Assembly: GCA_008704415.1 (NCBI GenBank)
Contig: VXIS01000072.1
Location: 62,001 to 126,000 of the forward strand
From: Sphaerosporella brunnea
Lineage: Eukaryota; Ascomycota; Pezizomycetes; Pezizales; Pyronemataceae
DNA: 64,000 nucleotides
Reading direction: 5' to 3'
The notes under the pieces were generated by a model. That model did no database searches. It was not told the DNA's origin and saw only the letters and a program-made list of their open reading frames with translations. The number at the start of each line of letters is the position of its first letter. Within the stretch, counting starts at the first letter, position 1. Below, in pieces: positions 10,300 to 20,009 of the stretch. The position numbers and the translations under genes were made by a program.

Positions 10300-10740
10300 G
10301 TGTGCCAAATCCCGTCCAGCCAGTCGGAGTAATAGATCCGGTCCGAGCCCTAACACTCTTAACAGCCCGGTGCGAGTGATACACGCCATCCGAGCCCCCA
10401 TATGGGCAAATGATCAATTGCAATGAACGCCATCTGAGCCCCGTCTGAGTGCTGCATCCGTCCACGCATAGTGCGGGTGATGAACTCCGTCCAAGCCCCG
10501 TTCGTGTGATAAGCCCCATCCAGGTCCCGTCCCACTGCTCAACCCTGTCCGGGCGCTAAATCCCGTCCCAGGCGCGCCCGAGCCCTTTGTGAGTTCCAAA
10601 CTCCGTCGACACTGAGAACCCAGTTCCCACCCCGAAGGCAGTGTCAACCCTGAGCGCCGTACACGCGCCGTCCGACTAATCAATCGCATCACAGTCCCTT
10701 CCGAGTACTGATCCCTGAACCCGTCCCCGCACCAGGTCAT
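10300..10740. repeat. Degenerate minisatellite-like tract
   Basis: Variants of gtgatgaacgccatccgagccccgt follow one another irregularly, about one per 30-60 bp. On the minus strand they give repeated (D/G)GV(H/Y)H-like and TRTG-like peptides in different frames. Because the frames change, this looks like DNA-level repetition and not a protein repeat. Confidence 0.45.
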
Positions 10741-10990
10741 GTGCATCAGCCGTGGCAGGAGCGGGATGGCGACGTGTACCTCGTTGAATAATGGTGTATT
10801 TCAGTTCTCGCCACCGATCAGCTGCGGTATTTACATACCCACTCTGTCGTGCAACTATCCAGGACATGGCATTGAGATATTTGCTGGTGGCCGAATGATG
10901 CAGTACGTCACGTTACAGACGAGGTTTTGTGTAGGTATGGGACTCACCGCCGCTGTCCCATCTCTGATCATGCTTAGTGATGGAAACGAG
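10740..10990 (+). repeat. Dispersed repeat copy E, lacking the tRNA-like part
   Basis: Shares ctgcggtatttacatacccactc, gttacagacgaggttttg and gggactcaccgccgctgtcc with copy A downstream of its tRNA-like gene (3770-3870). No A or B box is present nearby, so this copy is truncated. Confidence 0.6.
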
Positions 10991-11217
10991 AGCCCAGCCG
11001 GCTCGAACGATGGTAAGTCTGGCCCGCGCTTTTAGGTAGAATTGCAATCGTTCCGTGCACGCACCTACATAGTCTTGGATATCTCACCACATGAATCTGC
11101 ATCTCAAGCCACTCCACCACCACTCACCCCGAGTCACCACCATCCGCCCCCATCAACTCTCACCGCCATCCTGACGTCTTTTCTTCACCAAACGCGCCGC
11201 AGTACAACAAATTAACC

Positions 11218-11659
11218 ATGTCAGCGGTCTCTGTCATCAGTGGGTGCCGCATCGACCCACCGATTCGGCCAGCGGGCGGCTGCGCCGCGTCCTGCTGACG
11301 AACAAGCCGATGTGATGCAGGCGTGGCACAAGAAAATGGGCGTCCAGATACTTTTTATGAAGCAGCTGGAAGCCGCACAGCGGCTCTCATCTTCCATCGC
11401 CGTTCTCCATAAACGCAGCATCATTTCTCGAGAGCACGTTCCAGGAAAGTAGCGCATGGACGTCATTGAAGAAATGACTCTGGCACTGAGGCGGATATTG
11501 AGGGTACAGCTGGAGGCCGTAGATAGATTTATAGAGGCCATGACGCCTCGGAGGATGCAGATTCAGCTGTCGAGGCTGATGTGTACGGATATACAACGTG
11601 CATCACTCCGGAATGCAGTGCCGTGTTGGTATGACCCTATGTCCTTGGTTTTTGTGTAA
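11218..11659 (+). pseudogene. Unrecognised helical protein gene with one stop and one frameshift
   Basis: A CT/CA-rich leader (11085-11215), typical of fungal 5' untranslated regions, precedes an ATG at 11218. From about 11222 a different frame stays open to 11659 except for a single TAG at 11450. The reading is strongly helix-forming and hydrophobic at regular spacing (ADEQADVMQAWHKKMGVQIL, then MDVIEEMTLALRRILRVQLE and AVDRFIEAMTPRRMQIQLSR). I know no family for it. The 1-nt frame change just after the ATG and the TAG suggest a recently dead gene. An alternative is a fragment of a larger mobile element. Confidence 0.4.
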
Positions 11660-12014
11660 AACAAGACGATGGCTCAAGCAGGGCTCCAGTGCGGTGTAGA
11701 GCAGCTCGAGCGCGCGAACCGACCCTGGGAATTGGACGGGCTGACTTGAGCCAACCCACAAGCTCAACTCGAGCCGGCTCGTGTCCATGCCCAAGATTCG
11801 TGCTGCTGCCCAGGCTCAACAATAATCTGCCTTGTAAATGTTCGAAGACTGACTGAAAGAAGGGATAGTACTGCCTCATATCGAGTGTCAGGTTACATAC
11901 TGGAAATATCATCCAGCCATGAAGAAGAATGGCAAGATTCCATCCAGGTTACCGAAAGGTGACTGCTAATCTGAGGTCTACATGAAGTTTCGAAAATTCT
12001 AAGTAACATCCTAA

Positions 12015-12112
12015 GTTCGCATAGCTCAATGGTAGAGCGTGCCGCCCTTCAGTGCCTTCCGAAGATACTGCAGTCCGATAGGCAAATCCGGGTTCGAATC
12101 CCGGTGCGTTCA
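12015..12112 (+). ncRNA. tRNA-like Pol III gene, copy 3
   Basis: 98 nt. A box TAGCTCAATGGTAGAGC and B box GGGTTCGAATCCC are intact. The acceptor stem GTTCGCA/TGCGTTC has two T-T mismatches, so this copy may be inactive. The central region is nearly identical to copy 1 (TGCCGCCCTTCAGTGCCTTC, then ACTGCAGTCCGATAGGC). A T-rich tract follows. Confidence 0.65.
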
Positions 12113-12116
12113 GATT

Positions 12117-12174
12117 CTTTTTTTTTCTTGTTCTTTTTTTTTCTTGTTCTTTTTTTTTCTTGTTCTTTTTTTTT
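12117..12174. repeat. T-rich microsatellite after tRNA-like copy 3
   Basis: Three to four copies of ttttttttcttgttc in tandem, apparently expanded from the Pol III T-run. Confidence 0.85.
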
Positions 12175-12439
12175 CGGGTGCCTCAAGTGGTTAGCTTGCC
12201 GGGAGCGTTGGCTTGGCCAAGTGCTCCAATGAGGAGTTACTACTATGTTTCCCCAGCGTCCACGACTGTCGTGTGCTGATGGGTGCCATGTGGTCGATTG
12301 AGGAATAGTGTGTTACAGTCGTATCAATTCTATGACGCGGCGGTGTTTATATACCATATAGAGATTCGAAGCCGGCCGGGTGCTTCACTACTTTCAAGTT
12401 ACAGACGACGATTTGAAAAATTACATGCGGTTCCTAATA

Positions 12440-15400
12440 ACTGGCACTCGCACCACGGTAATGCTGCAATTGTTGCCGAGTGGGCATTCTGTTCGTGAAA
12501 GCGTGTTGAGCTACATTCCGCTTATTGGTGGTCCGTCCTACACACTACTCGCAATCCCCTACTCAGTGCCAAGCAAACACCTGGCGAAATTTGATTTGAT
12601 ATTACAAACGCGCAATTCCTTCGGGTTCCGCACACGAAGGATGCGGTCAAGGCCGATTTTCTTGAACCCCGGTGCAGGTCAAGAACGAGTGGGAGAGGTA
12701 AACGAGGCAGCCCATTTCCCCCTGAAGCAACGTTACGATAGCGGCGTGGCTAGTCTTGCCGCAATGCTACTACAGCTGGACGCTGGGGTCATCCAGCTCG
12801 GAGAATGTTTGCCTCGGCTTGATGCATCCGCCAGATTGGACAACAACCGTGTCTAAGAGGCGCCCGCACCGCCACCTCTGTCGTCGGCTCCGAACTGCAC
12901 ATCAAATGATATGCGTAGGAGCTCCGGTCCAGCCACCCCGGGGGCAGCCACGGACGAAGCACGCCGGGAGGTCTCCTTTCACCCTTCCCGGCGAAGCGTT
13001 GCACCTTTTCCATCGCAATCGATCCTACAGCTGCAGATGCGCCAGCTGCTCCCGGGACGGATGTCCAGGGAGAACGAAGAACGAGAACGGAGAGGCAGTA
13101 GCCTTCGCATTTGGATCATCAACAGTGGGGTCATCATCTTGCTCTCGTGTGTTTCTTTTTGCTCTGTCGGTGCCTTGCCCAAGCAGCGGAAGCCGGGGGT
13201 GCGGCAGGCCGCCGTTCATGCATCAGATGAGTGCCGGACGGGGAGGTGGAGGCTTTGTCGTAATGCATAAACGGTGCATGCGGACAACAAAGCTGTTTGC
13301 CCGCACACACACGGCTAGTCACGTTGAACACACGCCATGACCCAGCGCTTGCGGTGTGAAAAAAAGGGTTCCAACGCTGCGCGCAAAGCATATTTGACAG
13401 TTTGTTTCTGCGGTGGCAGATATGCAGATCACCCGTCGGCACTCGCGAGAGACCGGATTTTCAACGGTCGGATGTCGCGGAAATCCAAAGTACGGGCGTG
13501 CTGCTGTTTGGTGTAACTACGCTCAACGGTGTTGAAGCCCCGCAGCGTGAATAACGTCGGTTCCGCACATGAGAACCTAGACGACAGCCACGCACCCCGA
13601 CGCGAACACCAGCGATCGGGATCAATCTGTATGTATATACAACAAGTGGGCATGCGGCGCGCGTTGCGACAACGCGTAAAACATGAATCTGTACCCTACG
13701 CTAACTGTGATTGGGCGGCGCATTGTACAGCGCAGCTCTGCGACGGTCTGGGGTGCACCCGCGATGGAATGTTGTGGAATCGTATACTGTGCAGGTTGAA
13801 TCGGTGCGAGTGCGAGCTGGGAATCAACGCTGGACTTGAACCTGCTCATCCTGCGGCTCCGCTACGTTCCAAGTACTTAGGGTTAGGGTAACCCTGTCTC
13901 TATCGCACGTAATACGACAAACTTCGCTTCTCGCCAATGGTTGACGAGAACTGTGAAACCGCCTCGGAGCGCAAGCGTCTGCCGCTAGAGAACTTTGACC
14001 GAGGTTTATGTCTCTCTGCCGTAGTCAGTTATTCCAAGTATTCAGACCGTGCGGTTACACTGTGGTCATAGTCTGCCGATGGGGACGGGCCAGCACATTG
14101 CGCTCTGTCTTTACGTGACCGCTTCGCAACCACCTTTTTCCTCGCAGCTTGCTTCTGAGCTCTTGCACCGCATAAACCCACTCTGGATACGGAAGAAAAC
14201 AACACCGCGCCCTGCAGAAGATGCCGCCAATCTGCGCTTCCGATCGCAGAGTTCTCGCACCTGGAACCGGGAAGGCGCGATAAAATGTATGACGGTTTTC
14301 GAGAATGACTGCAAATGCAGCTGAACACGGACCGCGCAGTGGCTGGCGTTGAGGGATACATGAAAGCGACTGCGCCAGGCCTTCGCTGAAAGGGGCTTGT
14401 GAATTTACGGTAATTGGCGCTGTGCTAATGATTGCACACCACACAGTTGTCGTCTCGGTAGTAAGATATACACCAACCCGAGGCGTTACATACGCGGTTG
14501 CAGTGGAGCCGCAACACGAGGCGTCCACGAAACCAGACGTCGATGTCTGGGACGCTAGGATGAATAGAGTCGCCACGGCGAGGGCGTCACAAATGTGACC
14601 AGCGCCGAAGCATGCGGCGATGGTGACGCCTTGAAAAACCACGAGACGGCTACCGTCAACCACTCCAAATACAACCCCGTCGTGGCCAGACACAAAGTGG
14701 AAGCCGCAACGAACTATTTAAGGGCAAGTACCGGCATGGATGGTGATGCCGATATGCGCAGCCTGAAAAGGCACGCACTTTGGTGCGAAATCGATTGTGA
14801 CACAGCTAGGAGTTGCGCAATGAACCATGCGCACCAAACCCGGCGGCGGAGTGAAGCCTCCATTCGCTCTCCATTCATCATGACAAACACGGCCTCTAAG
14901 ACGAACCGACCTGCGCAAGCCACCGTGCTTGATCAGCCGCCGCCATCCGCCGGACTGTTCGATCCACACAGCTTCGCTAACGGTCGAAAGATCCATCACA
15001 ACTACACAAAACATACTTCCCGGTCCGAGATGAGGCAGGGAAGAATCATATCCTGTGCCCGCACAGTGCGAAGCCGACGGGGGCTTGTGGACCCCCACTC
15101 ACGCACCCGAGCGGGCACCGACTCATGGGGCACGTATTTGTTGCCGCGGTTCATTGTATCGAGAGAGCCGCCACTGATTCAGCAGCCTCAGTCCGAGTCA
15201 TGCGGGGACGGCTCCGGACGCTCCACCTACTGGCTCCAGGCGGCTGTGTCGACGGGAACCAAAAAAACAAAAAAAAGAATGAATGGAAAGTGGCACGGGG
15301 TGGCGGTTCGGCAAAAACACGCGCATGGAGGCGAAAGAAAGACCACAAATCTACTGAATCGGAAGGGAGGAGAAAGGGATTACTCGCAGGCGAATGGGGA

Positions 15401-15910
15401 ATGGGAAAATAAAGTGGACAAAAAAAAAAACGTCAATGCACGAAACGTTGGGGGCGTGGGTCGCGGGTTTTTTTTTTTCACAGCATACGCGCATTTGCTT
15501 TGCACTCGCTCTCCGTAGGTCACTTGCTGGCTCGGTGCCCTCACTCGGTTGCCTCTGCAAGTTTCACTCCGTGGCGCGATATTCGGTCGATTGTTGGTGA
15601 TGAGATAAGACAAGAGATTCGAATGTCGAGTGATGCCCAGTGAGCCTCGAGAGCTGGCAGTCGCGGGATCTCACCGCTTTGGGCAGATCTGTTACCTCAT
15701 CTCACCGTTCACTATCCACTGATACGTCAGCGACGTCAGTGCTGGGATTTAGCACAAAAGCAGTGATTGCTGCATTCGCTCTGCCTACACCACGCTTGCC
15801 GAATGACACACCGACATGCGTAACGGTCGAACTTCCTGAACACCGTCCCCGAGCTACATCCACGTTCCCGATCCACACGAATCCCCCAACAAACCCAAAC
15901 GTCTGCTGTC
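12440..15910. other. Long stretch without a recognised gene
   Basis: Contains two overlapping long open frames on opposite strands: minus 14055-14693 (212 codons) and plus 14595-15518 (307 codons). The plus frame is the longest unexplained ORF of the window, but its composition is biased (Arg, Thr, His) and it shows no domain, signal peptide or repeated pattern. I see no splice-consistent gene. TTAGGG occurs twice at 13877-13888 followed by an inverted AACCCT. A leader-like CA-rich segment at 15850-15915 belongs to the zinc-finger gene that follows. Confidence 0.4.
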
Positions 15911-15917
15911 CATCAGA

Positions 15918-16545
15918 ATGAGTCGTCACGATGGCATTTGCCGGTAGAAGTGGTGTGTGACACCCTTCACAAAGGCTAATATGGCCAGACACATGCTGGC
16001 AGTAAGCTCCCGCCGCACACTCGAAAATGTCCTTGAAAGCTCACTCCCGATAGATCCACCATAACTACTACTGCCAGACATCGAGGGCCTACGTTGCGGT
16101 CCGATATGAGAATGGCCAAGCCTTGTTTCTCTGCCCCGACGAGTGCCCCGCCCCCTGCCTCGTGGAGGACGCAGTCCGGTGCATTGGCGCACCGGGCGCG
16201 CAGACCGGGCAACGAGAGTGACCAGAACACATCCGACAAGTTGGTGCTGGATTCGATCGCCGTCGCACTGAACTTGAAGAGGCCATTCATCGGGCCACGG
16301 ACTTGAGCTTTGCGGCCATGATGGACCACCTCAAGAACACTGTGGGCTCATTCCACGACCAGACCAAGCTCGCGGTCTGTGCAAGACTTGCAGAAATCCT
16401 CAGCAACCCTGCCTCCAGGGACGCGGACGCCGCCAAAATCTTGGTGCAGAAATTCGATGTCACGATTGTGAAATTCCAGGCCGACTGTGAACTTCAATTC
16501 CCGAATTCGTTGGAGGCCAAGCTCGCCGTCGTTTTGTCAATGTAA
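15918..16545 (+). pseudogene. C2H2 zinc-finger family gene, copy 1 (two in-frame stops)
   Basis: Exon 1 (15918-16001) and exon 2 (16054-16545) are separated by a 52-nt GT-AG intron. The joined frame forms one finger that spans the intron: C-x4-C-x12-H-x5-H, with WCVTPFTKANMARHM before the junction and HHNYYC after it. Two more Cys pairs follow (LFLCPDEC). The C-terminal half is helical (DHLKNTVGSFHDQTKLAVCA). TAG at 15945 lies inside the finger and TGA at 16218 follows the Cys pairs; the tandem copy at 16.6 kb has CGA at the latter place. No family name recognised. The finger suggests nucleic-acid or protein binding, which is inference. Start: ATG at 15918 in frame, preceded by a conserved leader shared with 38.8 kb. 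Confidence 0.62.
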
Positions 16546-16590
16546 TGACGGCTATTTAGATAAATTTACAGGGTTGCGCAGATATTATGA

Positions 16591-17110
16591 CCCCCCCCCC
16601 CCCCGCCTTGTGGAAGACGGAGTCCGGTGCATTGGCGCACCGGGCGCGAAGACCGGGCAACGAGAGCGACGAAAACACCTCCGAGCAGCGCAGCCGCACG
16701 CTTCCACTTCATTGCGGGACCTGTCCCGCAAAATGCGCTCCCTCTGACCGGGTTCGTCGCCATTCCCCCGGTCTACGCAGGCATCACAATGCATTGCCTC
16801 CTCCGCCGATCCGAGCAACACCGGTGCCCCGACAGCGCCTCGGATTAAACACGAGGTCACGCGCCTCGAAGTTGACGTCGCCATATTTTTGACGGCGGAC
16901 CCTGCGGCCAGGATGCTGGATGCGCTGAGAGATGTTACTCGAATGGAGTGGGAATTGCTGACCTTCGAAATCGCCACCAAGGAGAACCGCAGCATTCTGC
17001 TGGCGCCGAAGATAGGAACAAAATCAACCTTGCCTGGGAGGAGTTGTACCCGGCCTGGTGCAAAGGATTTCTGAACGGTAAGAACCCCACGGCCTGCAAC
17101 GGATGTGATG
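16591..17110 (+). pseudogene. C2H2 family, partial second copy (C-terminal part)
   Basis: Starts right after a run of 14 C (16591-16604) with the sequence LVEDGVRCIGAPGAKTGQRE, matching copy 1 from residue about 75, but continues through RRKHL where copy 1 has a stop. Further on it encodes ARMLDALRDVTRMEWELLTF and then, in another frame, NKINLAWEELYPAWCKGFLN. The zinc finger itself is absent. The extra C-terminal sequence shows the full family protein is longer than copy 1 preserves. Confidence 0.5.
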
Positions 17111-17371
17111 CAGGTGACTGACTGATCGGATGGTCCAGCGACATGCCTGAACGGTCATCCCGCGGTCGCTGGCACCAAGAGACAATGACTGGACCGTTGA
17201 GACACCAGGAGCAATACACGAAATGTCAGAATGTGGCAGGGCTGTTGTCACTGCGAATGCGATGAAGCTGCTGGGGGGGTAATTAGTTCGCAAAATTGAA
17301 GAATTGTTTACGGTGCGAGACCTGTTTCTGTGAATAGTCGATGCTAGGAAACACGGGGGGGGGGGGGGGGG

Positions 17372-17875
17372 AATAGCGATGGACATGCTCGAGCAGCAGC
17401 GCCGAGCAAAGCCTCTTTCACACCAGGATCACGATTATCGAAGTTCCCGTCTCTATATTTTTGACGACGGACCCTACAACCCGTCTGCTCGACGTGCCGA
17501 AAGCGGATACTCACATTGCTTGGGAATTAGTGACCTTCGAGATCACCACCAAGGATAACCACCCACTGAGAGCGTCATTCCCGCTGCAGACTGCTGGAGC
17601 GGAAGAATGGCTTGACCTCAACCTTGCAGGGAGAACTACCACCGACCTTGTGTAAAGGAATCCTGACCGGAAGAAGCCCACGGCCTGGAATGACGTAGGT
17701 GACTGATGGGATGGCACAGCGAGATGTCGGAAGACATATCTCGCGGTCGCTGGCACCGACAGAAAATGAATGTGGCAGCGCTGTAACTGCGACTGTGATG
17801 AAGCTGCGGGTATTCAGTTCGCAAAATTGAACAATGGTTCCTGGTGTGAGATTTGTTCTCGTGAATAGTAGATGC
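17372..17875 (+). pseudogene. C2H2 family, partial third copy (tail plus downstream DNA)
   Basis: Begins after a run of 17 G (17355-17371). Encodes SIFLTTDPTTRLLDVPKADT and AWELVTFEITTKDN, homologous to the tail of the copy at 16.9 kb. Non-coding sequence after the stop is duplicated too: cgcggtcgctggcacc, gatgaagctgc and agttcgcaaaattgaa occur at both 17158-17305 and 17740-17830. The third copy is interrupted at 17876 by a hAT terminal repeat. Confidence 0.5.
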
Positions 17876-17975
17876 CAGTGTTCTGAATAGCTAGCTAGCT
17901 GGGCTGGCCGCGTTGGGCTGAGCAAAAACCCAGCCCTGCTTTTCATCTCACAGCCCGGCCGGCTGGCTGTCAGCT
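17876..17975. mobile_element. hAT terminal fragment or very short MITE
   Basis: Starts CAGTGTTCTGAATAGCTAGC inside the duplicated region; the paralogous site at 17340 reads gatgctaggaaac with no such insertion. A GGCTGGCTGTCAGCTGCA stretch near 17960-17975 looks like a decayed opposite end. No clear target duplication. Confidence 0.4.
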
Positions 17976-18202
17976 GCACATCATCGTCGCCGCACTGGTT
18001 ATTGTTGAGAATGTGGAGTACATGGCTCTACATCATCCGCGTATGGACTGCGGCACCAGGGTGAGATAGGGATGTTGTCAGATCCCAGGTTGAAGCGAAC
18101 GGCCCGTGTCTGCACCTTGAGCCTCCAATTCTTCAGTGAAAGTCATTGCTATATCGTCTTGACGTGCTTCCTCTCTGACCGAGCCACTCACTACCATGCG
18201 CA

Positions 18203-18682
18203 TTGCTCGGCACATACTCTATGGGGCCGCCGCGCTGTTGCGGCACTTGCGACGCCTTTTCGCGGGAAATTCCATGTCATGAAGTTTCGGCAATTGCAGC
18301 GAGGCACAATCCGGCCTGCAAGTGGGAGTGGATCCGACGCGAGCAGGAGGAGCGGTTCCTGGTGAACTACGATCAACACCAGAGACTGAAAACCAGCTGG
18401 AGGCGACTCAAAACACCGTGGATCGCCATGAGTCGTCTATCGCCTCTCTTACCGCGGACAATGTCACGCTGACCAATCACAACGATGCTCTGCCAACGGC
18501 TGCTCAATCCGTGACCGAGGAACTGCCAGAAAACTAGCAGCCGAGATCAAGACTCTGATTGACGAGCTGAACGCCACGAAGAACACACACGCTGCCGAGA
18601 CGGAGATGCTTACCGACCGTTATGACAAGCTCGCCGAGCGGATGACTCTGGTTCTTGCAGGTCGGCAGATGGACACAGCGTA
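18203..18682 (+). pseudogene. Coiled-coil protein fragment, frameshifted
   Basis: Three frames used in turn give a continuous-looking protein: a Cys/His-containing start (CCGTCDAFSREIPCHEV, then HNPACKWEWIRREQEERF), then a heptad-type coil (ENQLEATQNTVDRHESSIAS, LTADNVTLTNHNDAL), then AAEIKTLIDELNATKNTHAA and MLTDRYDKLAERMTLVLAGR to a stop at 18682. At least two frameshifts separate them. Helical periodicity favours a coiled coil. Function and family unknown. Confidence 0.45.
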
Positions 18683-18730
18683 GATATCTGGATTCCACAG
18701 GTATCGGTAGTATCGGTGGCTAATATCGGC

Positions 18731-18798
18731 GATGGTACTGCACTACATTCAATATTTGTTTTCAGGGGTACTGCACTACATACAATGTTTGCTTTCGG
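18731..18798. repeat. Two tandem copies of a ~33-bp unit
   Basis: gtactgcactacattcaata and gtactgcactacatacaatg begin the two units, separated by 33 bases. Confidence 0.8.
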
Positions 18799-18888
18799 AA
18801 TTGTACAATTCACTGTGCTGTCGTTGGTTTCTTTTTTTTTCTTTTGTGCCTGTGTTGTGCGTGGCGTGTCCTGAGGTGTATGCCAGAG

Positions 18889-20006
18889 ACGGAAAATCTC
18901 ATCGAGCCCTGGAGCTATGGTTACCTTTCAATTGATGAGCCCGGCGCTACGGCTTCGATAAAAACTGACAACATGGACGAACCGAGAAGACACCGAAGGC
19001 CGATACACGTGCCCTTAGAGGAAACAGCGAAGGCGGATCGTTTACGGACCGAAAGAGAAGCGATCTTAGCTCATTGGAATCCTGAAGTTGTGGGGTTAAG
19101 ACAACTGGAGCTTGGAGGATCGTTTCCGGACCGACAAGAAACGATCTCAACTCACCAACGACCGAGAGCTGTAGGTAAAAATGGGAAAAAAACAAAAAGA
19201 AGATGGCGACGTAACCAGTACCGTGGCTCCAAGGTCACAACTACCCGGTGTGGGTGAAAGCGAGCAAACGACACCTGAAAGGAGCAGGACTTTACAACCT
19301 GATATCTTGCCATCGAAAGCAACGGAAACCGCCGATTGTACCTCAAGAATCGATGGTTATGTCAACAGACGAAGATGCACCGGTAGGCAACGATTTAGCG
19401 TACCTCAACTACTGGTATCGCTACATTGCCGACCTCAATCTATTCCGTCAAGATTAAGAGAGAGTGCGAGCCTTGATTCTTTCTGGTCTTCATAGCTCTG
19501 TGTTGATCAAGTACGAAGACGATGACACTTTGGATACCGAGAAAGCTCTGAGGGATGCTTTGGCAGAAGACTATCATCGGGCTGCAAAGCGAAATCCGAT
19601 GACGGGAGTTACGGCACTGCTGGAAACCAAGAGAATGAACTTCAATACCATTGCCGAATTCCACAGCAACCTACCGGCGACTGCAGCGATGTGCAAAGCA
19701 GCAGGAACAGCGATTGATGACAAGCTGTTGGCGACGATGATACGTGATGGCCTTCCAGAGGATGCACATTGGAGCCATTTGCGAAGGCAGAAAAGGGAAA
19801 GACTTCGCAAAGCGAACGATCGAAAGGGGGAGGTCCTACTTGCTGGAACTGAGGAGAGAAACGCCACATCAGACGCTTCTGCACCGAGAAACCGAAAGAC
19901 CAAAGCAAGAGCGAAGAAACTGGCCCTCGCCGGCCGGAAGTTGGAGATTTCCCAAGCCAACGAAGTGACAGACATAGATGAATCTGCTGATGGCATCCGA
20001 ATATAA
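18889..20006 (+). pseudogene. Copia gag fragment related to the 8.2-10.1 kb element
   Basis: Gag forms the retrotransposon particle and packages its RNA. The first part (to 19257) carries PEVVGLRQLELGGSF, the same peptide that is repeated in the gag-like region near 9.1-9.7 kb. After a frame change the capsid-like part at 19400-20006 reads YLNYWYRYIADLNLFRQD, RALILSGLHSSVLIKYEDDD and NFNTIAEFHSNLPATAAMCK, in line with Copia-type gag helices. It ends in a Lys/Arg-rich and acidic tail without a zinc knuckle. An in-frame TAA near 19456 breaks it. No LTR was found on either side, so this is a fragment. Confidence 0.55.
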
Positions 20007-20009
20007 CCC

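Larger units (their letters stand above)
11860..12440 (+). repeat. Dispersed repeat carrying a tRNA-like gene, copy D
   Basis: Aligns with copy A over its whole length: agtactgcctcatatcgagtgtc and gaaatatcatccagc, then ggcaagattccatcc, accgaaaggtgac, ctgaggtctacatgaa and acatcctaagt, the tRNA-like gene, and downstream gcggcggtgtttatatacc and gttacagacgacgatttg. Divergence is considerable outside the tRNA-like core. Confidence 0.65.

Noticed and set aside
14595..15518. 307-codon open frame as a protein-coding gene
   Set aside because: It overlaps a long frame on the other strand, has biased composition and no domain, start context or conserved relative in the window. Low stop density in GC-rich DNA explains it.
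18240..18345. BIR-like zinc domain (CxxC...HNPACKW)
   Set aside because: The W-x-x-D-D-P core and correct spacing are absent. Resemblance is limited to HxPxCxW.
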